Below, in pieces: positions 53,288 through 61,613 of a stretch of 64,000 nucleotides of DNA (within the stretch, counting starts at the first letter, position 1; every line of letters begins with the position of its first letter). The translations under genes and the position numbers were made by a program. A model generated the notes under the pieces. The model did not search any database and was not told the DNA's origin. It saw nothing but the letters and a program-made list of their open reading frames with translations. Origin of the DNA: Polaribacter sp. Hel1_85 (lineage in GTDB: Bacteria > Bacteroidota > Bacteroidia > Flavobacteriales > Flavobacteriaceae); NCBI RefSeq assembly GCF_000766795.1, contig NZ_JPDS01000001.1, positions 1,493,001 to 1,557,000 of the forward strand, in the 5' to 3' direction.

Positions 53288-53941
53288 TTAATACACTACT
53301 TCCAACTCATTATCTACAGTCCAAACTCCTGGAGCATAATAAGCAGTATTTCTAGCTTCATCTTTTTCTTTTAATGAATGTACTTTACCTGTTAACTTAA
53401 CGGTATGTCCATCAGCTTTTACCGTAATATTTTTTGCATCAATATCCGCAGAACGTTCAAATGCTTTTTTAATTTTGGCTTTAATATCACCAGCATCTAC
53501 TTTGTTTTTTAATGTAATATTATTTACTACATATTTTACACTTGTAAGATTCTCAACAGCTTTTTTAGCAGCATTTTTTTCAAAAGCCCACATTACTTCT
53601 CCTGTTAGATAAATCCAACCATTTTCAACCTTAACATTTAATTTATTTGCAGGTACAGAAATATTCCATTTTAAGGCATTTACCGCTGCTACTGCAATTT
53701 CCGTATCTGATTTTTGTGAAGTTGTACTGTATTTTACTTCGATATCTTCTGCTACCGCTTTTACTCCAAATACGCTTTTAGCTGCTTTTTCTGCTTCTTG
53801 TTTTTTTTGAAAACTATCTACAGTTCCAGATAGTGTTACAATACCATCTTTTACAACTACCCCAATTTGGGTTTCATCGATGCTTGGTTGCCATTGTAAT
53901 TCATCCAAAACATCTTCTTTAATACTTAAATCTGTTCTCAT
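53288..53941 (-). CDS. Triple-BON-domain protein, copy 2
   Basis: 217 residues, the same length and three-repeat plan as the gene at 52458 (IVTLSGTVDSFQKKQEAEKAAKSVFGVKAV; WIYLTGEVMWAFEKNAAKKAVENLTSVKYV; TVKLTGKVHSLKEKDEARNTAYYAPGVWTV). The second copy is clearly paralogous and probably a tandem duplication. It has its own box (box 11) and its own terminator. Confidence 0.9.
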   Translation of the reverse strand: MRTDLSIKEDVLDELQWQPSIDETQIGVVVKDGIVTLSGTVDSFQKKQEAEKAAKSVFGVKAVAEDIEVKYSTTSQKSDTEIAVAAVNALKWNISVPANKLNVKVENGWIYLTGEVMWAFEKNAAKKAVENLTSVKYVVNNITLKNKVDAGDIKAKIKKAFERSADIDAKNITVKADGHTVKLTGKVHSLKEKDEARNTAYYAPGVWTVDNELEVVY

Positions 53942-53978
53942 AATATTATATATTTTAATTAAACATTTATTAATACTT

Positions 53979-54021
53979 CAAAGGTATTGTGGTTTTAAAT
54001 TACTGACACTGACCTACATCA
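53979..54021 (-). promoter_or_regulatory. CRP/FNR-type box 11 with -7 element
   Basis: Site TGATGTAGGTCA read on the minus strand (54010-54021), 23 nt, then TACCTTTG (53979-53986, perfect TAnnTTTG). Drives BON copy 2. Confidence 0.82.
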
Positions 54022-54127
54022 GAATGATTTGTTTTTTGAAAATTTTAACAAAAGAAGTATATTATTGGAAGCTAAGTAAGTTAAAACTAGAATAAAAAAA
54101 ACTTAAGTATTGATGAATAAACCTTAA

Positions 54128-54745
54128 TTAATTATTAATAGTTAGCTTTTTCTTTTTATAAAATTCAGAAATAGAATAAAGCATTGCAGCAAGCACAACA
54201 CCTAAAAATGCAATTGACATATCTTTTTGGGAATCCCAAATATCGCCTTGAGTTCCTAAATATGAAATACCCTGTTCTACAAAAAACACAGATGAGACAA
54301 GCCACTCAATAATTTCATATAAAGCACTTGCAGAAATAATTATTAATATTGGTAATTTTAGTGCTAAATTCTTTTGAAGTTGAATCCATTTTAAAAGAAC
54401 TTCTTGTAACGGATAATACAGAAGAAAGCCAAATGAGAAATGTACAACCCTGTCATACTGGTTTCTTGAAGAATTAAATATATCTTGTAACCAATAGCCA
54501 AACAAGTTCTCTGCATACGTATATTTGGAGCCATAAACATGTAAACACATAAAAACACAAATCAAGAAATAACTAAAATTACAAAAACGAAACCTTTTAT
54601 AGGTAATAATAAAAAAAAGCAGTGCAATAACCGTCAATGTATTTTCTATAAGCCAATTTTCTATATCTGTTGTGCCAACTAGAGAATTTATCCACACAAT
54701 AGCAAACAAAAAACCAAACAAAAAAAGCTTATTTTCTTTCACCAT
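54128..54745 (-). CDS. DUF2238 (YjdF-like) membrane protein
   Basis: 205 residues, about five hydrophobic segments, with the family motif LHVYGSKYTYAENLFGYW ... NQYDRVVHFSFGFLLYYPLQEVLL ... ASALYEIIEWLVS ... YLGTQGDIWDSQKDMSIAFLG. Inner-membrane protein of unknown function; the acidic and His residues in the membrane region suggest a metal-site or transporter role, but this is unproven. No CRP-type box was seen before it. Confidence 0.85.
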   Translation of the reverse strand: MVKENKLFLFGFLFAIVWINSLVGTTDIENWLIENTLTVIALLFFIITYKRFRFCNFSYFLICVFMCLHVYGSKYTYAENLFGYWLQDIFNSSRNQYDRVVHFSFGFLLYYPLQEVLLKWIQLQKNLALKLPILIIISASALYEIIEWLVSSVFFVEQGISYLGTQGDIWDSQKDMSIAFLGVVLAAMLYSISEFYKKKKLTINN

Positions 54746-54867
54746 TATTACACAGCTTTAAATTATTATTTTTTTACTAAACACTAAAAACATCTATATT
54801 AATAAACACTATATAAATTAAACTAATTTCTATCTAATGCATTTTATAATGTCCTTGGTTTTTATTT

Positions 54868-54901
54868 ATCCTCAAGAAAAATTAATACTTTTCTTGAGGA
54901 T
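54868..54901. terminator. Terminator-like hairpin downstream of oleate hydratase
   Basis: 13-bp perfect stem ATCCTCAAGAAAA / TTTTCTTGAGGAT with an 8-nt loop. The longest T-tract follows on the plus strand, while the likely user is the minus-strand oleate hydratase gene ending at 54910. Confidence 0.7.
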
Positions 54902-54909
54902 TTTTTTAC

Positions 54910-56502
54910 TTAATTTTTTAATGTTCTAAGAGCGGCTTCAAGATTCACTTTTAAATTTTTGTCATGACGCGTAATTGGTGGTATTTCCAAATCAATATTT
55001 AGTAATTCATAAACTGCCATTTGTGCAGATCTAACTGAAAATTCTACTGTAAAAACGGTATCATGTGGGATTTCTACAAACTGACTTACAAAGGCCAAAT
55101 TTCTTGAAGTTTTTGGCACTGGCAATGGTCGATCTGTATTTGTACGAGGCATAAACATACTAGTTATATATGGCATTCTACAAGGAATACAAGTTGCTTT
55201 TGAAAATACCTCATCCATATCAAATCGAAGATGACCGCAAATTTCTTTAAGGATATCTTTACCATTGCAATCTGTCATTGACTTATTAACAAAATCACCA
55301 ATACGATCAGGTCGTAAAGAATAACCCCAAAATACTTGTACACCATCTGGTTGTTGTGGGTAACGTCTTTGGTGTTTTAAGACCACTGATAATAACCAAT
55401 TAGAATCCTTGAAAGTAACTAAAGCTCCTGTACCATGTTTATTCCCTGTTAACTCTTCCATTTTATCAAAAAATATAGGATCTTTCAAAGTAACAATAAA
55501 TGACTCCCAATTAGACTCTGGTATGCTAGAATTAAATACAGCAGGGTTACCAAATTCAGGGCGTCCTTTTGCTAATTTTTCCCATAAAACCCAACCTTTA
55601 CTATCTTCTTTGGTTAAATGTTTTGGTGGGCTTGTCATTGACCCAATGCTTGTTGCATCTCCCATAGAACCATTTTGAAAAAATACTAGATCATTCTTAC
55701 TAATCGGAATCGTTTCTATTTTACCATCTACTTCATATTCAAGCTTATTTACTGCCCATTTGCCATCTTCATCATCAAAATCGAGATTTAGGTCGGTAAC
55801 CTTGTGTCCTTTTAAAATCTTAACTCCTTTTTCTACTAACCAAGCTTCAAGAGGGCGCACAATCGAATCATATTCATTGTAAACCGTACGTGAAATTCCA
55901 CCCATGGTTGCAATTTGTGTAAACTGTTTTAAAAAACGGTGCATATAACGTTTGAACTCTACAGCACTATGCCATGGTTCAAAAGCAAATGAAGTAATCC
56001 ACATATACCAAAAATTTGATTCTAGTAGTTCTGGCGATAACCAATCTGTAATCCTATCATTACCAAGTTTTTCTTCACTGGTTTCTAATAACCTAAGAAG
56101 TTCAAATCGATTGTGCATTGATAGACCTAATGAAGAAAGATCTGGAACCGCACGATTTTTGTTGATAATACGCGCATGAGCATCAGTTTTAACTACTTTA
56201 TTGAATTCTACGGTTTCGTCATAAACTGATTTATTAGGATCTGTTAATGATGGAATCGTTTTCATTAGTGACCACATGCATTCATAGATATCTGCACATA
56301 ACATACGTCCACCACGCATAGAGTAACCACTTTCTGCATTTCCAGCAGCATCTAAAACTCCACCTAACACTGGTAGTACTTCATAAATTGTTATATTTTC
56401 TGCTGGAATTTCTCCATCTCGGATCATAAATGAAGCCGCAGCCATATTCCCAATACCTCCACCCACTAAATAGGCTTTAATTTCTTTTGTATTTACTTTC
56501 AT
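54910..56502 (-). CDS. ohyA: Oleate hydratase (MCRA family)
   Basis: 530 residues, close to the usual 570-590 but a little shorter. FAD-binding AYLVGGGIGNMAAASFMIRDG at the start, a central RGGRMLCADIYECMWSLM (substrate/FAD segment), SFAFEPWHSAVEFKRYMHRFL and the C-terminal PRTNTDRP. Adds water to the cis-9 double bond of oleate to give 10-hydroxystearate, a host- and membrane-lipid-detoxifying reaction. A 187-bp gap precedes it; no box with the common geometry was found there. Confidence 0.93.
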   Translation of the reverse strand: MKVNTKEIKAYLVGGGIGNMAAASFMIRDGEIPAENITIYEVLPVLGGVLDAAGNAESGYSMRGGRMLCADIYECMWSLMKTIPSLTDPNKSVYDETVEFNKVVKTDAHARIINKNRAVPDLSSLGLSMHNRFELLRLLETSEEKLGNDRITDWLSPELLESNFWYMWITSFAFEPWHSAVEFKRYMHRFLKQFTQIATMGGISRTVYNEYDSIVRPLEAWLVEKGVKILKGHKVTDLNLDFDDEDGKWAVNKLEYEVDGKIETIPISKNDLVFFQNGSMGDATSIGSMTSPPKHLTKEDSKGWVLWEKLAKGRPEFGNPAVFNSSIPESNWESFIVTLKDPIFFDKMEELTGNKHGTGALVTFKDSNWLLSVVLKHQRRYPQQPDGVQVFWGYSLRPDRIGDFVNKSMTDCNGKDILKEICGHLRFDMDEVFSKATCIPCRMPYITSMFMPRTNTDRPLPVPKTSRNLAFVSQFVEIPHDTVFTVEFSVRSAQMAVYELLNIDLEIPPITRHDKNLKVNLEAALRTLKN

Positions 56503-56689
56503 TATTTCTATTTTTTATAATTATGTCTATCAAAAAATAGCGTTATAACTAATAACCAATTTTGTTTAGGTTAGTTTTTAATATTTGTTAATAATTAAGG
56601 AGTTAATCCTTATAGTAACAAATAACAGACTTCATCAAAATAACTTATACCTGTTTATAGTTATAACACTACTTTTTTTTTAAGTACTC

Positions 56690-57259
56690 TTATTTAAAAG
56701 TGTTCTTAACTTTTTTTAAACCAATTGCTAAAAACATTCTAGAAACACCAGCAGATATAAATGCAAAAGCAGTCATATAAATAATACTTAAACCCGCAAA
56801 AACTGGATTCGCTAATAGTAGAAATGAAAACAGTAAAGTCAAAATTCCTAAAAATAAAAGCCATCCCCAATTGGGTACATCAGCAGATTTAAATTGAAAG
56901 GATAAACCAATAATCATAAAACCTTGAAACAATAACCAGAAACCAACATAAAATGGTAAAATAGTCATTGTCATTAATGGGTGAGAGATTAATAGTATTC
57001 CTATAATTAAATCTAAAATACCACCCGCTAAATACCATCCCCAACTGCTTATCTCGTTTTTATTTGAAATAGAAAAAGTGATTTGAGAGATTCCTGAAAC
57101 AAAGATAAATACACTAAAAACAATACTTAATGACACGTAACTTACCAATGGTGTTTGAAACACCCAAACTCCTGCAATAATGTATAGAATTCCTAATAAA
57201 AGGGAAATCCACCATTTTTTTACTTCAGATTCTGCTGAACTTATAATTGTAGTTGCCAT
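56690..57259 (-). CDS. HdeD-family acid-resistance membrane protein
   Basis: 189 residues, six hydrophobic segments in three pairs with DUF308 repeats (WISLLLGILYIIAGVWVFQTPL; WGWYLAGGILDLIIGILLISHPL; WGWLLFLGILTLLFSFLLLANP). HdeD proteins are induced by acid and other stress; the mechanism is not known. In the minus operon behind box 12, 20 bp after the lipoprotein gene. Confidence 0.9.
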   Translation of the reverse strand: MATTIISSAESEVKKWWISLLLGILYIIAGVWVFQTPLVSYVSLSIVFSVFIFVSGISQITFSISNKNEISSWGWYLAGGILDLIIGILLISHPLMTMTILPFYVGFWLLFQGFMIIGLSFQFKSADVPNWGWLLFLGILTLLFSFLLLANPVFAGLSIIYMTAFAFISAGVSRMFLAIGLKKVKNTFK

Positions 57260-57279
57260 AATTTTATTTTTTTAAATAA

Positions 57280-57780
57280 TTATTGCACATTGTTTTTAAA
57301 GAGATCCTTTAAGGCAGTTCCTAATTCATTCATATCATGAGTGAACTCTCTCTCAAATTCTTGCTCTTCTGCTTTTGCAGATTGATTAAAATCAATCATA
57401 TTTTCTTTAAACTCTTTACCTCGTTTTGCTAATTTATCTTTAAGTTCTTTGGTTTTTTGTTCTAATTTATCAAGTGCTTTTGTTAATCTTTCTTTTTCAT
57501 TTTTATTAGCTTTAGCAATTTTAATTCTTAAAACTTCAATCTGCTTTTCAGTATTTTCAATTGCTACTTCAGATGAAGCTTTAAATTGTTTCCAATTTGA
57601 TTTGATAGCTGTTTGTATCTCTTTACTAGAATCTTGTGCTCCTTTTTTTAAATCTTTGTTGAGCTCTTTTATGTCTCCTTTAACTTTTTTTGCATCTTGT
57701 TTGGATCCTTGTCCACAACTTGTTAACATTACTCCTGCCATAATTATCATCATGGTTAAGGACAAAATTTTTGTTTTCAT
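57280..57780 (-). CDS. Coiled-coil lipoprotein of unknown function
   Basis: 166 residues. Lipobox MLTSCGQGS with Cys near residue 22; the rest is an almost continuous Lys/Glu-rich coiled coil (about 30-165). No domain recognised. Such lipoproteins may bridge the envelope. Lies 11 bp after the phosphoglycerate mutase gene and 20 bp before hdeD, in the box 12 operon. Confidence 0.82.
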   Translation of the reverse strand: MKTKILSLTMMIIMAGVMLTSCGQGSKQDAKKVKGDIKELNKDLKKGAQDSSKEIQTAIKSNWKQFKASSEVAIENTEKQIEVLRIKIAKANKNEKERLTKALDKLEQKTKELKDKLAKRGKEFKENMIDFNQSAKAEEQEFEREFTHDMNELGTALKDLFKNNVQ

Positions 57781-57791
57781 AATTAATTATT

Positions 57792-58502
57792 TTAAGTTTT
57801 TAATACACTTGTTTGTTTTAATTGGTATTGCTCTTTTAAACTCATATTTTCATCAAACTCATAAATATTTAGCACACCTGTTTGTACCTCAACTTTTGGC
57901 ATCTCAGAAGAAGCAATATTTTCAATATATCCTATTAAAGCACGAAGAGAATTTCCGTGAGCCGAAATCAATACTGTTTTACCTTTTACTAATTCAGGAA
58001 CAATTGCTTCAAAAAAATATTGAACAGTTCTTTGTTTTGTCTGCTCTAGAGACTCACTTCTAGGTAAATCACCTATACTTACTTTATTGTATTTAGCATC
58101 AAATTTAGGATGCCTTTCATCATGAATTGATAGATTAGGAGGTAGTGTCTTAAACCCTCTCCTAACCTTCCAAAACAATTCTTCTCCAATTTCTCTTTTT
58201 ACTTCATCTTTATTTCTTCCTTGCCAATCACCATAACAACGTTCATTTAGCTTCCAACTTTTTATAAAATCTATGTACATTAAATCTGAAATTTCCAAAA
58301 TAATAGTGGCTGTTTTTATTGCTCTTTTCAAAAAAGATGAGAAACAAATGTCTATTGATAAATGATGATCTCTAATAAGCTGACCAGCTATTTTAGCTTC
58401 TTCAATACCTTCTTCAGCAATATCAACATCTGTCCATCCAGTAAATATATTTTCTATATTCCAGATACTTTTTCCATGTCTTACCAATATTAACTTTCCC
58501 AT
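57792..58502 (-). CDS. gpmA: 2,3-bisphosphoglycerate-dependent phosphoglycerate mutase
   Basis: 236 residues. Phospho-His motif LVRHGKSIWN (His9), NIFTGWTDVDI, LNERCYGDWQG (the usual LNERHYG has Cys for His here), and the second His in LISAHGNSLRAL. Interconverts 3- and 2-phosphoglycerate in glycolysis; its place in a stress operon suggests an alternative, condition-specific copy. Confidence 0.9.
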   Translation of the reverse strand: MGKLILVRHGKSIWNIENIFTGWTDVDIAEEGIEEAKIAGQLIRDHHLSIDICFSSFLKRAIKTATIILEISDLMYIDFIKSWKLNERCYGDWQGRNKDEVKREIGEELFWKVRRGFKTLPPNLSIHDERHPKFDAKYNKVSIGDLPRSESLEQTKQRTVQYFFEAIVPELVKGKTVLISAHGNSLRALIGYIENIASSEMPKVEVQTGVLNIYEFDENMSLKEQYQLKQTSVLKT

Positions 58503-58552
58503 TATTTATGCTTTTTTTTCCATATGAAAAATGAGCTTTTCATCAATTAATA

Positions 58553-59368
58553 TCAAAGAAGAACTTCTTCTAACTGCTTGCTGAGTTTACTTAATTTTGA
58601 TTTTTGCTTATTAATTTTTTTCTGAATTCTATTTGCTCTTGCTTTTACATAAGAATTAGAAACAGAATTTTCATAACCTTTAAGACGAGATTCTAATTTA
58701 TCAATTTGAACTTTAGTCTTGTCTTTAATTTCTTTTAAAGCAGATTTACTTTTAGTTTCTAATTCAGCAATTTTAGCTTTTCTTTTTGCTTTTAAATCTG
58801 CTATTTTAGCGTTAATTTTGGCTTTTTCAGCAGCTGTTGATATTTTAAGTTTTTCACGCTGACCTTCAATCTTATCTTCTAAATCTTCAACTTGTTCAAC
58901 TATATAATCATCAAACTCTAAACCTGCCTCACTTCTTATAATTTCTGAACTATAAGATTTAAGAGCATCATCTATAAACACAGAACTACCTTCACTTACT
59001 TCTGCTAGAATGGCAATTGTTCCTGTATTCATTTTTTTACTTAGTTTATCTATAAAACCATCTTCAAAATCATAACGACTAGTATCTATAATTGAACCAA
59101 CAGTTAAACCTGAAAATATTCCTATTACAAAACCAACAGGTCCTACAATTGCACCCAATAAACCTCCAACTACAGCTCCTGTTAAAGTTCTCCAACCTTC
59201 TTCTACTCTTTGATCATCTAACACTTCGTACTGATTATTTTCTCTTTTACGAATCATCATATGTTCATAAAGTGTAATATCTCCATAAAAATCTAATTCT
59301 TTTATTCTATGTAAAGCTTCTATAGCTTTTGTTTCTTCCTTAAAAGAAACGACGATAATGTTTGCCAT
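58553..59368 (-). CDS. DUF1269-like protein with long coiled-coil tail
   Basis: 271 residues from the ATG at 59368; a longer frame from 59449 overlaps the promoter and is rejected. The first half (MANIIVVSFKEETKAIEALHRIKELDFYGDITLYEHMMIRK ... GALLGAIVGPVGFVIGIFSGLTVGS ... GTIAILAEVSEGS) is the DUF1269/stress-protein fold with a Gly-rich hydrophobic loop. From about 165 to the end it is a Lys/Glu coiled coil. First gene of the box 12 operon (then gpmA, lipoprotein, hdeD). Confidence 0.82.
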   Translation of the reverse strand: MANIIVVSFKEETKAIEALHRIKELDFYGDITLYEHMMIRKRENNQYEVLDDQRVEEGWRTLTGAVVGGLLGAIVGPVGFVIGIFSGLTVGSIIDTSRYDFEDGFIDKLSKKMNTGTIAILAEVSEGSSVFIDDALKSYSSEIIRSEAGLEFDDYIVEQVEDLEDKIEGQREKLKISTAAEKAKINAKIADLKAKRKAKIAELETKSKSALKEIKDKTKVQIDKLESRLKGYENSVSNSYVKARANRIQKKINKQKSKLSKLSKQLEEVLL

Positions 59369-59446
59369 TTTTTTTAATTTTAAAATGTTATTATTAATTA
59401 TTGTTTTTCTTAGTTTTAACTTCTCTTTAAATAAGCAATTACACTT

Positions 59447-59489
59447 CAAAATTAAATAGTTATATAAAATAACACACTGACCTAAGTCA
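59447..59489 (-). promoter_or_regulatory. CRP/FNR-type box 12 with -7 element
   Basis: Perfect site TGACCTAAGTCA (59478-59489 on plus), 23 nt, then TAATTTTG on the minus strand (59447-59454). Drives the four-gene operon DUF1269-gpmA-lipoprotein-hdeD. Confidence 0.87.
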
Positions 59490-59543
59490 ATCTGATGAAA
59501 AAAATAAATAGTTTAATATTGTTATTATTCTGATTTGATATTT

Positions 59544-59631
59544 GCGTGAAGGATTGAAGTGGAAATCCCACAGCTCGACGAAGGAGATGCGAGGAATTGT
59601 AGCGCAAAGCCTGACCCTTGTGGTCACGCCC
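59544..59631 (+). ncRNA. Structured RNA, probably Flavo-1 type
   Basis: An island of clearly higher GC in an AT-rich gap. The ends pair (GCGTGA 59544-59549 with TCACGC 59624-59629). Inside, GGATTGAAGTGGAAATCC forms a hairpin, and AGCGCAAAGCCTGACCC is a conserved-looking 3' block. A near-consensus -7 element (GATATTTG, 59537-59544) ends at its 5' side. The GGATTGAAGtGGaAATCC plus AGCCxGACC pattern is one I recall from the Flavo-1 RNA of flavobacteria; the assignment is from memory and unverified. Confidence 0.6.
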
Positions 59632-59654
59632 AAATTTTAAAGAAAATAAACTAA

Positions 59655-60929
59655 CTAACCTTTGCTAACAATAATAAATATAATACCTATTAAAATTACA
59701 CTTCCAAAAGCATAACCTACTATTTTTTTTGCTGTTTTAGAACCTTTAAACAACGTAATTCCGAGTTTTACTAACATATTACTTATTGTAGCTGCAATAA
59801 TAACTGATGATGCGAGTTTTAATTTTTCTGTATCTAAAGAAAACTTTGCCATACTTATAGTTATAGCATCGGTATCTGCCAAACCAGCAATTAAAGCTGA
59901 ATAATATAAACCACTTTCTCCAAAAAACTGATTGCTATAAAAAACGGCAAAAAGGATGACTAAATACATTACACCAAACCCAATCGCGTTCAATATATTT
60001 AAAGGGTTACCAAGTTTAATAGCAGTGGCAGGTTTATTGTCATCTCGTCGCATCAATATAAAGGTTGCTATAATACAAACCAACATTAACACCCCAAATG
60101 GAATTGCTAAGTATTTTAAAATTTCATTATTAAAAATATAAGCTAATAATGCAAGTCTTGGAAACATTATAGCAGAAGCTACTACTATACCTGCACTATA
60201 TTTTTTTGAAAGTTCTGGAAACTCCTTACTTCTTGAAGCGTAATTCCAGGCAACTGCAGTACTGGAAATAAGTCCACCAAGAATTGCAGTAAGAATAATA
60301 CCTTTTTTAGAGCCTACAAATTTGACTAAAAAATATCCAATGAAATTTAAAAAAGATACAATTACTATAATTGATCCGATTTCAAAAGGGTTTAATAAGT
60401 TGTCTGGACCATATTCTTTATTTGGCAGAAATGGTAATATTAATAAAGCTATTATGGAAAATTTTATAAATGCAAAAAGCTCTTCAGAAGTAATATTACT
60501 AATTACTGAACGAAATCGAGTTTTAAGAGAAAGTAATGTAACTATAATAACGGCTGTTGCAACTGCATCTCTATAAAATTTGACAGAAACCATTATACCC
60601 AAAACAAAAGTTGCTATTAATGCTAAATTGGTAGTTAAACCATATCCATATTCTTCTGGTTTGTGTAAAAAATGATTAATCGCTAAGAATAAAATAAACG
60701 AACCAAAGCTTATGATCAATAACCAAGGTGTAAATAAATTTGTAAGACTACCCAAAGAAAAACCTAGAATAGCAACAATAGGAAAAGTTCTTATTCCTGC
60801 AATTCCTTTTTCTTCCTTAAGTTTGTCGTATTCTCTTTCTAGACCAATAATAAGGCCTATTCCCATACTTATAAATACACCTAAAATATAGGTTCCTACT
60901 AGCTCATTTATATCTTGGTATGTTTGCAT
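59655..60929 (-). CDS. MgtC/SapB-DUF4010 membrane protein
   Basis: 424 residues, about a dozen hydrophobic segments. The N-terminal part is MgtC/SapB-like (GIGLIIGLEREYDKLKEEKGIAGIRTFPIVAILGFSLGSL) and the rest DUF4010 (AVAWNYASRSKEFPE ... GLYYSALIAGLADTDAITISMAKFS). A cation- or magnesium-linked role is assumed for the family. It is 6 bp after the coiled-coil gene, so behind box 13. Confidence 0.88.
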   Translation of the reverse strand: MQTYQDINELVGTYILGVFISMGIGLIIGLEREYDKLKEEKGIAGIRTFPIVAILGFSLGSLTNLFTPWLLIISFGSFILFLAINHFLHKPEEYGYGLTTNLALIATFVLGIMVSVKFYRDAVATAVIIVTLLSLKTRFRSVISNITSEELFAFIKFSIIALLILPFLPNKEYGPDNLLNPFEIGSIIVIVSFLNFIGYFLVKFVGSKKGIILTAILGGLISSTAVAWNYASRSKEFPELSKKYSAGIVVASAIMFPRLALLAYIFNNEILKYLAIPFGVLMLVCIIATFILMRRDDNKPATAIKLGNPLNILNAIGFGVMYLVILFAVFYSNQFFGESGLYYSALIAGLADTDAITISMAKFSLDTEKLKLASSVIIAATISNMLVKLGITLFKGSKTAKKIVGYAFGSVILIGIIFIIVSKG

Positions 60930-60935
60930 TTATTG

Positions 60936-61322
60936 CTACATATACTTTTCTAGAAATCTAAAAAAGTCTTTTTTAAGCTTTACGTAAATTTCTCTTTGAG
61001 TTTCAATACGGTTTCTAAACTCAACATGTTTTTTAGCTAATTGTGTATCTATTGCATTTGAACCTTTTTTACTTTGACCAGCAATACGAGTCTCATGTTC
61101 TTCTATAGTTTCTTGTAAATCTTCAATTACACCATTATGAAGAACAAATTCATTTTGAAAATGTTCTAATTTAGCGAGTACATCTTTATCTGTCCAACGA
61201 GTTACAAGTTCACTCAATCTGTTATTGAAAGATTTTAGTTCGTCTTCCCAAAAAGCAAGTTCTCTTTTCCAGTGTACATGTTCAAAATGCATATTTGTGT
61301 TATATAAAACTTCTGTTTCCAT
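60936..61322 (-). CDS. Small coiled-coil protein, family copy 2 of 3
   Basis: 128 residues, the same length as the copy at 27943. Shared landmarks: METEVLYNTNMHFEHVHWKRELAFWEDELKSFNNRLSELVTRW at the start, ..EHETRIAGQSKKGSNAIDTQLAKKHVEFRNRIETQR in the middle, and LKKDFFRFLEKYM at the end. Directly behind box 13 and in an operon with the DUF4010 gene. Confidence 0.8.
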   Translation of the reverse strand: METEVLYNTNMHFEHVHWKRELAFWEDELKSFNNRLSELVTRWTDKDVLAKLEHFQNEFVLHNGVIEDLQETIEEHETRIAGQSKKGSNAIDTQLAKKHVEFRNRIETQREIYVKLKKDFFRFLEKYM

Positions 61323-61372
61323 AATATTTATTTTTAAAAATTTATTAAAAAAATTACTGATTGAATTATTTA

Positions 61373-61415
61373 CAAAGATTGAGTTTTACTTACATAGTTG
61401 AAATGACCTGAGTCA
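61373..61415 (-). promoter_or_regulatory. CRP/FNR-type box 13 with -7 element
   Basis: Site TGACTCAGGTCA on the minus strand (61404-61415), 23 nt, then AATCTTTG (61373-61380). Drives the coiled-coil/DUF4010 operon. The remaining intergenic sequence up to 61613 holds the TetR operator and promoter. Confidence 0.82.
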
Positions 61416-61554
61416 TTCTGATGATTTATATAGAAATTAAAACATTGATGATAAATCCTTTTTTAATTTAGAAACTATTGTCAGTCACAATCAACCTGTT
61501 TTTTACAATAATTTTCTTAACTTAATTAGCCTTAACTTTTTAACAAAAATTTAT

Positions 61555-61584
61555 TGTTTAACAAAATATAAAATATGTTAAACA
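61555..61584 (+). promoter_or_regulatory. Inverted-repeat operator upstream of the tetR-type gene
   Basis: Perfect 9-bp arms TGTTTAACA (61555-61563) and TGTTAAACA (61576-61584) with a 12-nt A/T spacer, ending 4 bp before the -7 element. A likely autoregulatory site of the TetR-type regulator. Confidence 0.6.
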
Positions 61585-61588
61585 TTTG

Positions 61589-61596
61589 TATCTTTA
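61589..61596 (+). promoter_or_regulatory. -7 promoter element of the tetR-type operon
   Basis: TATCTTTA (TAnnTTTA) 17 bp upstream of the ATG at 61614. Confidence 0.5.
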
Positions 61597-61613
61597 CATA
61601 AAATTTGAAAATT

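Noticed and set aside
56626-56637. CAGACTTCATCA upstream of oleate hydratase as a further CRP-type box
   Set aside because: The left half lacks TGA, and the sequence 23 nt farther (CTCCTTAA on the minus strand) does not look like a -7 element. Oleate hydratase is left without a box.
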